DNA of 64,000 nt from Burkholderiaceae bacterium (GTDB lineage Bacteria > Pseudomonadota > Gammaproteobacteria > Burkholderiales > Burkholderiaceae): the NCBI GenBank assembly GCA_021166835.1, contig JAJPEN010000008.1:1-64000 (forward strand), read 5' to 3'. Made by a program: the position numbers and the translations under genes. The notes beneath the pieces are model-generated. The model ran no database searches. It had not been told where the DNA came from and was given only the letters and a program-made list of their open reading frames with translations. This document shows, piece after piece, positions 29,126-39,288 of this stretch; positions within the stretch are counted from its first letter, which is position 1, and each line of letters starts with the position of its first letter.

Positions 29126-30112
29126 TCAACGCCGCTTGCCGCGGCCGGCGCCGCCGCTCCCGACCATGCCAGTGCGCTCGCGCCGGCCCGCGGCACCGGC
29201 CGCCGACGCCTTGCGCCCGATCTCGCGCTCCATGTCGGCCACCAGCGCCTGCGCTTCGGCGCCCTCCGGGATCGGCCGGCCCGAATCGCGCCACGCGACC
29301 GCGTCCTTGTAGCCGTGCAACTGCGCGCGGCGCCGGAACCACATGCCCTCCGGGTTGTGCCGCGTGATGCCATCGAACACGGTGGCGAGCACCTGCGCCT
29401 GGCCGAGCCCCATCGAGTCGAGCACCTGGTTGACGACCAGCTTGTGCATCATCAGCTGGCCGCGCGGCACGCCCGCGATGCGATCGGCCAGCGCGCGCAC
29501 CGTCTCGTCGAGTTGCGCGGCCGGCACCGCGTCGATCGCCAGTCCCCACTCCTTCGCAGTCGCGCCGTCGATCGTGTCGCCGGTGAACATCATCCGCTTG
29601 GCGCGCATCGGCCCGAGGCGGAATGCCCACATCGCGGTGGTCGGGCAGCCCCAGACGCGCGTCGGCATGTAGCCGATGCGCGCATCGTCGGCCATCACCA
29701 GCAGGTCGCAGCACAGCGCGATGTCGCTGCCGCCGGCGACCGCGTGGCCGTGGACCTGCGCGATCGTCGGCTTGTGACTGTGCCACAGGCTCATGAAGTC
29801 GTCGGTGAAGCGCTTCATCGTGCGGTAATCGAGCATCGGATCCCACGGCGTCGATTCCTGCTGGCACGGATGATCGACCCGCTGCTCGCCGAAGGCCTGC
29901 AGGTCGTAGCCGGCGCAGAAGGCGCGGCCGGCGCCGGCCAGCACGATCGCGTGCACCTCGTCGTCGGTGTTCGCCAGCTCGACCGCACGGCGGATCTCGC
30001 CCGGCATGCGCTCGTCGATCGCGTTCAGCCGCTCGGGCCGGTTCAGCGTGATCCGCGCCACGCGCGGGTTCGTGCGGTCGCGCGCGTACTTCAGGGTCTG
30101 GAATCGTGGCAT
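29126..30112 (-). CDS. Crotonase/enoyl-CoA hydratase family protein
   Basis: 328-aa crotonase-fold protein, longer than LiuC by a C-terminal extension of about 60 residues ending in a Gly/Arg-rich tail. The oxyanion-hole segments are AGAGRAFCAGYDLQAF and HGHAVAGGSDIALCCDLLVM, followed by YMPTRVWGCPTTAMWAFRLG. Substrate is unknown. It lies 70 nt downstream of the CoA-ligase-like gene, at the 3' end of the Liv-type operon, and is likely co-transcribed. It could process the acyl-CoA made by the two ligases. Confidence 0.87.
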   Translation of the reverse strand: MPRFQTLKYARDRTNPRVARITLNRPERLNAIDERMPGEIRRAVELANTDDEVHAIVLAGAGRAFCAGYDLQAFGEQRVDHPCQQESTPWDPMLDYRTMKRFTDDFMSLWHSHKPTIAQVHGHAVAGGSDIALCCDLLVMADDARIGYMPTRVWGCPTTAMWAFRLGPMRAKRMMFTGDTIDGATAKEWGLAIDAVPAAQLDETVRALADRIAGVPRGQLMMHKLVVNQVLDSMGLGQAQVLATVFDGITRHNPEGMWFRRRAQLHGYKDAVAWRDSGRPIPEGAEAQALVADMEREIGRKASAAGAAGRRERTGMVGSGGAGRGKRR

Positions 30113-30182
30113 CGGGGTCTCCGGCAGGGGCCTCCCGCAAGGGCGGGCCGGCGCGACGCGGCACAGCGGGACCGGTCCGCCG

Positions 30183-31442
30183 TCAGTCGTACTTGCGCGC
30201 GTCCTCGATCACCTTGCCGTCGTTCGGCAGGCTGCCGGGGTCGAGCAGCTCGACCTCGCCGCGCAGCTTGGTGACCTCGCGGATCGCCTCGGCCAGCCGC
30301 GCGGCGAGCGCTTCGCCGCCGCCGGCCGCGGCCCGTTGCGCCGCGTCGACCTCGCATTTCAGCGTCATCCGGTCGTTGGCCATCTCGCCTTCGATCACCA
30401 GGCGCGCGCGGCCCGCTGCAGCAACGCGGCGCACGATCTCGGCCACCTGGCCCGGATGCACGAACATGCCGCGCACCTTGGCCGTCTGGTCGGCGCGGCC
30501 GAGCCAGCCGCGGATGCGCACGTTGGTGCGCCCGCACGGCGAGATGCCCGGCAGCACCGCCGAGAGATCGCCGGTGCCGAAGCGGATCAACGGGTATTCG
30601 GGATTGAAGCTGGTGACCACCAGCTCGCCCACCTCGCCGTCGCGAACCGGCTCGCCGGTGCCGGGGCGCACGATCTCGAGGATCAGCTCCTCGTCGAGGA
30701 TCATGCCGTCCATCGCGCCCGACTCGTAGGCGATCAGGCCCACGTCGGCGGTGCCGTACCACTGCAGCACCGTCTCGATGCCCTGCTGGTGGAACCAGCT
30801 GCGCAGGCTCGCCGGCAAGGCCTCGGCGGCCAGCAACGCGCGCTTCAGGTTCGAGATGTCGAGCCCCAGCTCCTGCGCCTTCTCGACGATGATCCGCAGG
30901 AACGACGGGGTTCCGGCATAGGCGTCGGGCCGGAACCTGCGGATGAGTTCGATCTGCTGCTCGGTCTGCCCGGTGCCGGCCGGAATCACCGCGCAGCCGA
31001 GCCGGCGCGCTGCGCCGTCGACCATCCACGCACCCGGCGTCAAGTGGTAGCCAAAACAGTTCTGCACCACGTGGCCGGGCCGGATGCCGGCCGCATACAG
31101 CGCGCGCGTGGTGCGCCACGGATCGTCGTGCGCGCCTTCCGGATCGAAGATCGGCCCGGGCGACATGAACAGCCGCCCGAGACGGCCCGGCTCGACCGTA
31201 GTCAGCCCGCCGAACGGCGGATCGTCTTCCTGCAGCGCCTTCAGGTCGCTCTTGCGCAGCACCGGCAGCTGCGCCAGCGCCTTGCGCGAGGCGATCGCCT
31301 GCGGGTCGACGCCCTGCAGGCGCCTGGCCCAGCCCGGCGCGTTCGCTTTCGCGCGCGCGACCAGCGCCGGCAGTGCGGCCATCAGCGCGCCCTCGCGCGC
31401 CTCGGCCGAGCGGGTTTCGAGCAGGTCGTAGTACGCCGACAT
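30183..31442 (-). CDS. Phenylacetate-CoA ligase-like AMP-forming enzyme
   Basis: 419-aa member of the PaaK-type adenylate-forming family, which couples carboxylic acids to CoA through an acyl-AMP. The nucleotide region (RLFMSPGPIFDPEG) is looser than in true PaaK. The C-terminal ligase domain has RGWLGRADQTAKVRGMFVHPGQV. It begins 4 nt after livF, so it is in the Liv operon. The embedded position suggests it activates the imported acid, possibly aromatic. Substrate is not proven. Confidence 0.85.
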   Translation of the reverse strand: MSAYYDLLETRSAEAREGALMAALPALVARAKANAPGWARRLQGVDPQAIASRKALAQLPVLRKSDLKALQEDDPPFGGLTTVEPGRLGRLFMSPGPIFDPEGAHDDPWRTTRALYAAGIRPGHVVQNCFGYHLTPGAWMVDGAARRLGCAVIPAGTGQTEQQIELIRRFRPDAYAGTPSFLRIIVEKAQELGLDISNLKRALLAAEALPASLRSWFHQQGIETVLQWYGTADVGLIAYESGAMDGMILDEELILEIVRPGTGEPVRDGEVGELVVTSFNPEYPLIRFGTGDLSAVLPGISPCGRTNVRIRGWLGRADQTAKVRGMFVHPGQVAEIVRRVAAAGRARLVIEGEMANDRMTLKCEVDAAQRAAAGGGEALAARLAEAIREVTKLRGEVELLDPGSLPNDGKVIEDARKYD

Positions 31443-31446
31443 CGGA

Positions 31447-32298
<852 letters not shown>

Positions 32299-32386
32299 GA
32301 CTTCGGTTCTTCCGAGTGGAGCGCGCCCCCCGCGAGCGGCGTGGCGCGACGCACCGCGCCGCCCGGGAGGAACGCGCCGGCCCGCC

Positions 32387-33625
32387 TTACCAGCCGAGCC
32401 ACTCCGGCTTGCGCTCGATCTCGGCCTCGCCGATCTTCGAGATCGACTGCTCGCCGCCCTTCGAGTGCGCCTGGTAGATGAAGACCTTCGTCGTGCCGCG
32501 GTGGTCGGTCGGCGTCCACGTGGAAGGAATGCACACGCCCTGCAGCTCGGCCGGTACGTGGTCCTTCATCTGCTCCATCGCCTTCTTGATGTTCGGGCCG
32601 TTGACGCCGCCCGACTTGTCGGCCACGTTCATCGCATCGCGCATGTAGTAGACCGAGCAGATGCCGCGCATGTAGTGCACCGGGCGGTACTGGCTGCCCG
32701 AGGCGTCGGACACCTTGGAGATCTCGCGCACCGTCTTCATGCCCGGAGCGTCGGATTTCCAGTCGGCCGCGCCGACGACGAACACCGTGCCGTTGGCCGC
32801 GTCGCCCGCCGCCTTCAGTGCGTTCTCGTCCATCGCCCAGACGTTGCCCATGAACTGCACGTCGACGCCGACCGTGTCGCACGACTTCAGCAGCGAGATC
32901 GTGGAGCCGCCGGTGTTGGCGAGGAACGCGTAGTTCGCGCCGGACTCCTTCAGGCTCAGGCACTGCGCCTTGAAGTCGCCGGGCTTCAGCGAGTACTGGA
33001 TCGCCGGGACGATCGTGAAGCCCATCTCCTTGGCGTAGTCGCCGCAGGCGGCTTTAGGCGCGTTCGGGTACGGGTGGTTGTCGCCCATGTGCACGAACTT
33101 CGGCGACGCGATGTTCTTCTTCTTCGCGTCCGCCGCCGCCCACTGCACGAGCGCGCGGCAGCCGTCGGTGTACGACGGGCCGTAGAAGAAGTTGTAGGGC
33201 GCCGCCTTCGAGCCGTGCGTTCCCTTGCCGGTCGGGTCGGTCAGGTGCCCCGAGTACGAAGCCGAGAAGTACGGGATCTCGTCCTTGGCGACGAAGGTGA
33301 CGAGCGCCTCGGTGTCGCCGGTGCCCCAGCCCTGGATCGCGGCAACCTTGTGCTCGCCCGTCCACTTCTTGTACGTGGCGATCGCGCGCGGGATCTCGTA
33401 GCTGTAGTCGACCGTCTCGAATTCGATCTTCTTGCCGTTGATGCCGCCGTGGCTGTTGACGTAGGCGAGCGCGTCGGCGACGCCCTGCCCGTACGGACGG
33501 CCGACGTCGGAGGTGGCTCCGGTGTAGTCGGCCATGTGGCCGACGAAGATGCCCTGCGCTGCGGCCGGGCCGGCGCCGATCAGGACGGCCGCCGCGGCGG
33601 CGGCGCTGAACATGGTTCCCTTCAT
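32387..33625 (-). CDS. livK: Periplasmic substrate-binding protein of a Liv-type ABC transporter
   Basis: 412-aa type-1 periplasmic binding protein. A signal peptide covers about residues 1-24 (hydrophobic run AAAAAAVLIGAGPAAAQ, likely cleaved after AAAQ). No lipobox is present, so the protein is soluble in the periplasm. The mature part starts with GIFVGHMADYTGATSDVGRPYGQG. Aromatic residues are plentiful (NFFYGPSYTDGC, YSYEIPRAIATY). The family binds amino acids, amides, short-chain acids or aromatic acids. The ligase neighbours favour an organic acid over leucine. Confidence 0.9.
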   Translation of the reverse strand: MKGTMFSAAAAAAVLIGAGPAAAQGIFVGHMADYTGATSDVGRPYGQGVADALAYVNSHGGINGKKIEFETVDYSYEIPRAIATYKKWTGEHKVAAIQGWGTGDTEALVTFVAKDEIPYFSASYSGHLTDPTGKGTHGSKAAPYNFFYGPSYTDGCRALVQWAAADAKKKNIASPKFVHMGDNHPYPNAPKAACGDYAKEMGFTIVPAIQYSLKPGDFKAQCLSLKESGANYAFLANTGGSTISLLKSCDTVGVDVQFMGNVWAMDENALKAAGDAANGTVFVVGAADWKSDAPGMKTVREISKVSDASGSQYRPVHYMRGICSVYYMRDAMNVADKSGGVNGPNIKKAMEQMKDHVPAELQGVCIPSTWTPTDHRGTTKVFIYQAHSKGGEQSISKIGEAEIERKPEWLGW

Positions 33626-33662
33626 TGCGGTACTCCTCTCCTGGTGATGTTGCGGGAACGGA

Positions 33663-34736
33663 CTAGTACGAGAACGGGTACAGCTTCCAGTACGCCTTGA
33701 TCAGGTGCCAGCGGTGTGCCAGCCCCTCGGGTTCGAAGATCAGGAACAGCACGATCACGAGGCCGATCGCCGCTTCCTTCAGGAAGGCGATCCCCTCGTT
33801 CATCGACGGGAACCAGCCGCCCAGGCCCTGCGACATCCAGCCGATGGTCTCGGGCAGCAGCACCATGAACGCGGTGCCGAGCAGCGTGCCCATCACGCTT
33901 CCCAGGCCGCCGATGATGATCATCCCGAGGAACTGGATCGACAGCAGGATCGTGAACGCCTCGGACGACACGTAGCCGAGATAGTGGCCGAACAGCGCGC
34001 CGCCGATGCCCGCGTAGAACGACGATATGCCGAAGGACAGCACGCGGTACCAGGTGAGGCGCACGCCCATCACCTCGGCCGACAGGTAGTGGTCGCGTAC
34101 CGCCACGAAGGCGCGTCCGTCGCGCGTGCGCAGCAGGTTCGTGCCGAGCAGGTACATCAGCACGAGCCAGACGAGCACGACGTAGAAGTAGCCATGGTCG
34201 CCGTCCACCGACCAGCCGAAGATGCCGAAGGGCTGCGCGAGCGTGCCGGCCGAGCCCCCGGTGAACCAGTTCGCGCGCGCGAAGAAGTCTTCGAGGATGA
34301 ATTGCGCGGCGAAGGTGGCGATCGCCAGGTACAGGCCCTTGATGCGCGCGGCCGGAATGCCGAACAGCAGCCCCACCACGGTGGTCATCACGCCGGCGAG
34401 CGGAATCGACCAGAACACCGGAATGCCGAAGCTGTTGCTCAGCCACGCCGACGAGAAGGCGCCGAAGCCGAAGAAGGCCGCGTGCCCCAGCGAGATCTGC
34501 CCGGTGAAGCCCACGAGGATGTTCAGCCCGAGCGCGGCGATCCCGTAGTAGCCGATCTGGATCAGCAGGTTCATCTGGTACTTGCTGAGCCAGCCGGCCA
34601 GCGGCGCCAGCGCGAGCAGTGCCACCGCGGCCACGACGAGCCAGCGCGAGACCGGCGTCGGGAAGATCGTCGTGTCCCGGCGGTAGCTCGTCTTGAACTG
34701 CCCGCAGGGAATCAGTGCGGAAGGCGTGCTCGCCAT
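33663..34736 (-). CDS. livM: Liv-type ABC transporter permease LivM
   Basis: 357-aa inner-membrane permease with about nine helices. The family segments are LGLNILVGFTGQISLGHAAFFGFGAF and IIGGLGSVMGTLLGTAFMVLLPE (EAA-like region). It lies 10 nt downstream of livH and 37 nt before livK. The N-terminal 35 residues are hydrophilic, as is common for LivM. Confidence 0.92.
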   Translation of the reverse strand: MASTPSALIPCGQFKTSYRRDTTIFPTPVSRWLVVAAVALLALAPLAGWLSKYQMNLLIQIGYYGIAALGLNILVGFTGQISLGHAAFFGFGAFSSAWLSNSFGIPVFWSIPLAGVMTTVVGLLFGIPAARIKGLYLAIATFAAQFILEDFFARANWFTGGSAGTLAQPFGIFGWSVDGDHGYFYVVLVWLVLMYLLGTNLLRTRDGRAFVAVRDHYLSAEVMGVRLTWYRVLSFGISSFYAGIGGALFGHYLGYVSSEAFTILLSIQFLGMIIIGGLGSVMGTLLGTAFMVLLPETIGWMSQGLGGWFPSMNEGIAFLKEAAIGLVIVLFLIFEPEGLAHRWHLIKAYWKLYPFSY

Positions 34737-34746
34737 AAGTGTCCTG

Positions 34747-35640
34747 TTACACCCTCTCGATCTGCTTCGTGCCGAACAGCCCGTAGGGCTTGATCATCAG
34801 GATGATGATCAGCGCGTAGAACGGCACGATCGTGTACAGGTTGCCCCAGTTCAGGTACTGGCTGTCGACGAACTCGGCGACGTTCTCGAGCACGCCGATG
34901 ATCAGGCCGCCGAGGATCGCGCCGACGATCGAGTCGAGGCCGCCCAGGATCACCACCGGGAACACCTTGATGCCGAAGAACGACAGCGCCGACGAGACGC
35001 CGTTCACCATGCCGACCACCACGCCGGCGAGCGCCGAGACCATCGCGGAGATGGCCCACGCCATCGCGAACACCGACTTCACCGAGATGCCCAGGCTCTG
35101 CGCGACCTGCTGGTTGAAGGCCGTGGCGCGCATCGCCAGGCCCAGCCGCGAGAATTTGAAGAACCACGCGAAGCCGGCCATGATGATCAGCGAGATCACC
35201 ATCGACATCACGTAGGGCGTTTGCACGTTCAGCCCGAGGATGTCGACCGACTTCGTGCCGAACACTTCCGGGTAGGGCTTGGCCCACACGCCGAAGATCC
35301 ACTTCATCATCGCCTGGAAGAAGATCGACAGCCCGATCGTGACCATGATCACCGAGATGATCGGCTCGCCGATCATCGGGCGCAGCACGATCACCTGCAG
35401 CAATATCCCGAACACCATCATGAAGGCGAGCGTGACGGGAAAGCCGATCCAGAACGGCAGCTGCCAATAAGTAAGAAGCCACCAGCAGACCCAGGCGCCG
35501 ATCAGCAGGAACTCGCCCTGCGCGAAGTTGACGATCTGCGTGGACTTGTAGATCAGCACGAAGCACATCGCCACCACGCCGTACAGCGTGCCGATGATGA
35601 GCCCGTTGACGAGCAGCTGGATGAGGAGCGTCGTGTTCAT
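34747..35640 (-). CDS. livH: Liv-type ABC transporter permease LivH
   Basis: 297-aa inner-membrane permease forming the channel with LivM. Signatures are NGLIIGTLYGVVAMCFVLIYKSTQ, NFAQGEFLLIGAW and ILGGLDSIVGAILGGLIIGVLEN. The start MNTTLLIQ fits the family, and the gene begins 8 nt after the acyl-CoA ligase stop. It overlaps nothing, and the chain of tiny gaps implies one transcript. Confidence 0.93.
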   Translation of the reverse strand: MNTTLLIQLLVNGLIIGTLYGVVAMCFVLIYKSTQIVNFAQGEFLLIGAWVCWWLLTYWQLPFWIGFPVTLAFMMVFGILLQVIVLRPMIGEPIISVIMVTIGLSIFFQAMMKWIFGVWAKPYPEVFGTKSVDILGLNVQTPYVMSMVISLIIMAGFAWFFKFSRLGLAMRATAFNQQVAQSLGISVKSVFAMAWAISAMVSALAGVVVGMVNGVSSALSFFGIKVFPVVILGGLDSIVGAILGGLIIGVLENVAEFVDSQYLNWGNLYTIVPFYALIIILMIKPYGLFGTKQIERV

Positions 35641-35648
35641 GATGCGGA

Positions 35649-37601
35649 TCAGGCGGTGACCGCCTCCTTCTCGTCGGTGCGCCGCACCGGCGGCCGGTAC
35701 GCCTTCAGCGTCTCGACGACGAGATCGGTGCGGATGCGCGCCTTCGTGCCGTCCTGGAAAGTGATCATCGTGTCGACGTGCACTCTCGGCTCGCCGGCGT
35801 AGATCGCGTCGATGATGTCGGCGTATTTCTCGTTGATCACGCCGCGGCGCACCTTGCGCGTGCGCGTGAGCTCGCCGTCGTCGGCGTCCAGCTCCTTGTA
35901 GAGCAGCACGAACTTGCCGATGCGCTGCGCCTCGGGCAGCGTGGCGTTGACCTTCTCGAACTCGTCGCGCAGCAGCGCGTACACCTGCGGCTGTGCCGAG
36001 AGGTTCGTGTAGTTGGTGAAGGCGATGCCGCGCTGCTCGGCCCATTTCGAGACGATCGAATAGCGGATGCAGATGATCGCCGACAGGAACGGCTTGTCGT
36101 GCCCGAGGATCACCGCCTCGGCGATGAACGGCGAGAACTTCAGCTTGTTCTCGATGAACATCGGCGAGAAGCGCGTGCCGGTGGAAGTGACGGCGAGGTC
36201 CTTGATGCGGTCGATGACGACGAGGTGGCCGTTCTCGCTCTTGATGTAGCCGGCATCGCCCGTGTGCATCCAGCCGTCGCGCAGGTCGGCGCGCGTGGCT
36301 TCCTCGTTCTTGTAGAAGCCGAGGAACAGGCCCTCGCTCTTCGCGACGATCTCGCCGACGCCGTTGGCGTCGGGGTTGTCGATGCGCACTTCGGAGGTGT
36401 CGAAAGGAACGCCGACCGTGTCGAAATCGACGTCGTCGGGGCGGTGGATGGTGTAGGCGCCGGCCAGCTCGGTCTGCCCGTAGATCTGGCGCAGCGGAAT
36501 GCCCATCGCCTGGAAGAAGCGGAAGGTTTCGGGCCCCAGCGCCGCGCCCCCGGTGGCTGCCGACTTCAGGTAGGTGAAGCCCAGCCGGTCGCGCAGCGCG
36601 CGGAACAGGATCCAGTCGGCCAGCCGCGAGCGGCGGCGCTTCTCGAGCGCCGCGAGCCCCAGCTTCATGCCGAGCGCGAACATCTTCTGCTTGAAGCGCG
36701 TGGCGTCCATGACGCGCGCGCGCACGTCGGCGGCGATCTGCTCCCAGACGCGCGGGGCGAGCAGCACGAAGGTGGGCCCGATCTCGCGCAGGTCTGCCAT
36801 CTGCGTCTCGGGCTCCTCGACGAAGTTGACCGTGATGCGCGAGATCAGCGCCTGCCCCACCGCGTAGACCTGCTCCATGATCCACGGCAGCGGCAGCATC
36901 GAGACGTAGTTGTCGGTGGGCAGCTTCGGGTCGGCGCGCAGGTAGGACAGGCAGTGCGCGAGGAACGGGCCCGACTGCAGCATCGCGATCTTCGGGTTCG
37001 ACACCGTGCCCGAGGTGGTGCACAGCACCGCAACGTCGGTGCCCTTGCCGAGCGCCACCTCGTTCTCGAAGCGCTTCGGGTCCTCCGCGTGCAGGCGGGC
37101 GGCCGCGGCCTTCAGGTCGTCCCAGCTCATCAGCCGCGCGTCGTCGTACTTGCGCATGCCGCGCGGGTCGAAGTAGACGATGCGCTCGATGCACGGCAGC
37201 CGCTCGGCGATCTCGAGCAGCTTGTCGACCTGTTCCTCGTCCTCGGCGAGCACGACGCGCACCTGCGCGTAGTCGACGAGATACGCCACTTCCTCGTTCA
37301 GCGCGTCGGAATAGATGCCCAGCGACATGCAGCCGATCGCGTGCGCGGCCAGCTCGCCCCACACCATCTCCGGCCGGTTCTTGCCGATGATCGAGACGAT
37401 GTCGCCGCGCCGCACGCCGAGCGAGAGCAGGCCGAGCGCGATCTCGCGTACCCGGTCGCGGTAGTCGGACCAGGTGAACTCGTTCCAGATGCCGAATTCC
37501 TTCTCGCGCATCGCCACCTCGCCGGGCCAGCGCGCGGCGTTGTGCAGCAACAGCTTCGGGAAGGTGTCGTGCTCGACGACGTCGGCGTATTCCGTAGCCA
37601 T
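35649..37601 (-). CDS. AMP-forming acyl-CoA synthetase (long-chain/FadD15-like)
   Basis: 650-aa adenylate-forming ligase embedded between livG and livH. Motifs are CTTSGTVSNPKIAML (phosphate loop), IYGQTELAGAYTIH (adenine region), GWMHTGDAGYIK and VIDRIKDLAVTSTGTRFSP (hinge and C-terminal domain). Length and the large insert match long-chain-type synthetases rather than PaaK. Such ligases inside Liv-type operons occur in many Burkholderiales from general knowledge. They would trap the imported acid as a CoA ester. Substrate unknown. Confidence 0.9.
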   Translation of the reverse strand: MATEYADVVEHDTFPKLLLHNAARWPGEVAMREKEFGIWNEFTWSDYRDRVREIALGLLSLGVRRGDIVSIIGKNRPEMVWGELAAHAIGCMSLGIYSDALNEEVAYLVDYAQVRVVLAEDEEQVDKLLEIAERLPCIERIVYFDPRGMRKYDDARLMSWDDLKAAAARLHAEDPKRFENEVALGKGTDVAVLCTTSGTVSNPKIAMLQSGPFLAHCLSYLRADPKLPTDNYVSMLPLPWIMEQVYAVGQALISRITVNFVEEPETQMADLREIGPTFVLLAPRVWEQIAADVRARVMDATRFKQKMFALGMKLGLAALEKRRRSRLADWILFRALRDRLGFTYLKSAATGGAALGPETFRFFQAMGIPLRQIYGQTELAGAYTIHRPDDVDFDTVGVPFDTSEVRIDNPDANGVGEIVAKSEGLFLGFYKNEEATRADLRDGWMHTGDAGYIKSENGHLVVIDRIKDLAVTSTGTRFSPMFIENKLKFSPFIAEAVILGHDKPFLSAIICIRYSIVSKWAEQRGIAFTNYTNLSAQPQVYALLRDEFEKVNATLPEAQRIGKFVLLYKELDADDGELTRTRKVRRGVINEKYADIIDAIYAGEPRVHVDTMITFQDGTKARIRTDLVVETLKAYRPPVRRTDEKEAVTA

Positions 37602-37605
37602 GGCT

Positions 37606-38415
37606 TCAGGCCTGCGCAGGCTCGGCCGGTTGCGCGTCGTCCACGCCGAGGTAGGCCGTCTTCACCTGCTCGTTGTCCATGATCTCGTGCGGCAGGCCGG
37701 CGGCGATCACGCGACCGAAGTCGAGCACCATCACGCGCTGCGAGATGTCCATCACCACGCCCATGTCGTGCTCGATCATGATCACCGTCATCCCCCATTC
37801 CTCGTTGAGGTCGACGATGTAGCGCGCCATGTCCTCCTTTTCCTCGAGGTTCATGCCGGCCATCGGCTCGTCGAGCAGGATGAGGTCGGGGCGCACCGCC
37901 ACCGCGCGCGCCAGCTCGACGCGCTTGCGCAGCCCGTAGGACAGCGTGCCGGCCACCGCCTTGCGGATGTGGCTGATCTCGAGGAAGTCGATGATGTCTT
38001 CCACGTGGCGCCGATGCGCCAGCTCCTCCTTCTGCGCGCCGCCGAACCAGTACAGAGAGCCGCCGAGGAAGCTGTTCTTCATCAGGTGGTGGCGCCCGAC
38101 CATGATGTTGTCGAGCACCGTCATGTGGCTGAAGAGCGCCAGGTTCTGGAAGGTGCGCCCGAGCCCGAGCGCCGCGCGCTGGCTCGGCGTGAGCCGCGTG
38201 ATGTCGCGGCCCTTGAAATGGACGGACCCGGCGGTGGGCGAGTAGCGCCCCGAGATGCAGTTCAGCATCGACGTCTTGCCGGCGCCGTTCGGGCCGATGA
38301 TCGAGAAAAGCTCGCCGGCGCGGACCTCGAAGTTCACATCCATCAACGCCTTCACGCCGCCGAATTGCAGCGAGACGTCGCGCACACCGAGAATCGGCCC
38401 CTGGTTGCTGGCCAA
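37606..38415 (-). CDS. livG: Branched-chain-type ABC transporter ATP-binding protein LivG
   Basis: 269-aa ATPase and first gene of the Liv operon. Walker A is IIGPNGAGKTSMLNCISG. The signature region is degenerate, LSYGLRKRVELARA, as is usual for LivG. Walker B is LILLDEPMAGMN, and the H-loop is MIEHDMGVVM. A Crp/Fnr regulator is divergently transcribed 95 nt away. The shared gap carries the dyad at 38472. Confidence 0.94.
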   Translation of the reverse strand: MASNQGPILGVRDVSLQFGGVKALMDVNFEVRAGELFSIIGPNGAGKTSMLNCISGRYSPTAGSVHFKGRDITRLTPSQRAALGLGRTFQNLALFSHMTVLDNIMVGRHHLMKNSFLGGSLYWFGGAQKEELAHRRHVEDIIDFLEISHIRKAVAGTLSYGLRKRVELARAVAVRPDLILLDEPMAGMNLEEKEDMARYIVDLNEEWGMTVIMIEHDMGVVMDISQRVMVLDFGRVIAAGLPHEIMDNEQVKTAYLGVDDAQPAEPAQA

Positions 38416-38471
38416 CCTGCAGTCCCTCCTCTCTCTTGTCCGCGAAGTCTATGGTACGCGCGTCGGTATAG

Positions 38472-38489
38472 TTGTCGCCTGACCGACAA
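38472..38489. promoter_or_regulatory. Crp/Fnr-type operator dyad between livG and the regulator gene
   Basis: TTGTCG (38472-38477) and CGACAA (38484-38489) form a perfect inverted repeat around 6 bp. The inner part, TGTCG-N6-CGACA, has the geometry of Crp-family sites (TGTGA-N6-TCACA). It is 21 nt before the regulator's GTG and about 55 nt upstream of livG, placed to act on both. Confidence 0.55.
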
Positions 38490-38510
38490 ACTCAGGGATA
38501 ACCGGGGGCC

Positions 38511-39185
38511 GTGTCCGAATTCGGGGAACTCGTCGCACTGTCGCCTTGGCTTCGCGGCCTCGACGCAGCGCAGCAAGAGCGGGTCCGTCGCGATCTGGTC
38601 GAGCGGGACCTGCGGGCCGGCGCGTTCGTCTGCCGCAAGGGCGACCCGGTCGAGCACTGGATCGGCGTCTTGCGCGGCATCGTCAAGGTCAGCAATGTGT
38701 CGTCGTCCGGCAAGTCGGTGACGCTCACCGGCATCGCCGCCGGCGGCTGGTTCGGCGAAGGATCGTTGTTGAAGGACGAGCCGCGCAGGTACGACGTCGT
38801 CGCGCTACGCGACAGCCGCATCGCGTACCTGCCTCGCGCCACCTTCCACTGGCTGCTCGACGCGAGCATCTCGTTCAACCGCTACCTGCTGGAACTGCTC
38901 AACGAGCGTCTGGGGCAGTTCATCGGCACGGTGGAGATCGATCGGCTGCTGCCGCCCGACGCACGCGTGGCGCGCTGCCTGGCGCACCTGTTCAACCCGC
39001 TGCTCTATCCGAGCGTCGGAACGCGACTGGAGATCTCGCAGGGCGAGATCGGCTTCCTCACCGGACTGTCGCGGCAGACCGTGAACCGGGCATTGCAGCG
39101 GCTCGAGCGCGAAGGCTTCGTGAAGCTGGAATACGGGGCGTTGACGGTGGTGTCGCTGGACGCGCTGCGCCACTTCGACGGGTGA
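38511..39185 (+). CDS. Crp/Fnr family transcriptional regulator
   Basis: 224-aa regulator with an N-terminal cyclic-nucleotide-binding-type beta barrel (about 10-125). A long dimer helix and a C-terminal winged helix follow, the latter with GEIGFLTGLSRQTVNRALQRLEREG as recognition segment. The four Fe-S cysteines of FNR are absent, and the cAMP-contact pattern is not clear, so the ligand is unknown. It starts at GTG. Divergence from the liv/ligase operon across a shared dyad suggests it controls that operon, perhaps sensing an acyl-CoA or acid. Confidence 0.9.
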   Translation: MSEFGELVALSPWLRGLDAAQQERVRRDLVERDLRAGAFVCRKGDPVEHWIGVLRGIVKVSNVSSSGKSVTLTGIAAGGWFGEGSLLKDEPRRYDVVALRDSRIAYLPRATFHWLLDASISFNRYLLELLNERLGQFIGTVEIDRLLPPDARVARCLAHLFNPLLYPSVGTRLEISQGEIGFLTGLSRQTVNRALQRLEREGFVKLEYGALTVVSLDALRHFDG

Positions 39186-39207
39186 GGCGTACGGCGGGTT
39201 CTCACCC
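39180..39207 (+). terminator. Weak terminator-like hairpin after the Crp/Fnr gene
   Basis: Perfect 7-bp stem GGGTGAG (39180-39186) and CTCACCC (39201-39207) around a 14-nt loop, overlapping the stop codon. The following sequence (TGTCGCTCTTGTTT) is only moderately T-rich, so an intrinsic terminator is uncertain. Confidence 0.3.
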
Positions 39208-39288
39208 TGTCGCTCTTGTTTACAAGAATCGCTCCGCTCCGCGGCGAAGCAAACGTCGTGCCAAAGACAAAACAGGAACATGCCCGAA

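Noticed and set aside
32387..38415. Calling the Liv-type transporter a leucine/isoleucine/valine importer that feeds the liu operon
   Set aside because: The embedded CoA ligases, separate regulator and absence of a LiuR dyad in its promoter region argue against amino acids as substrate.
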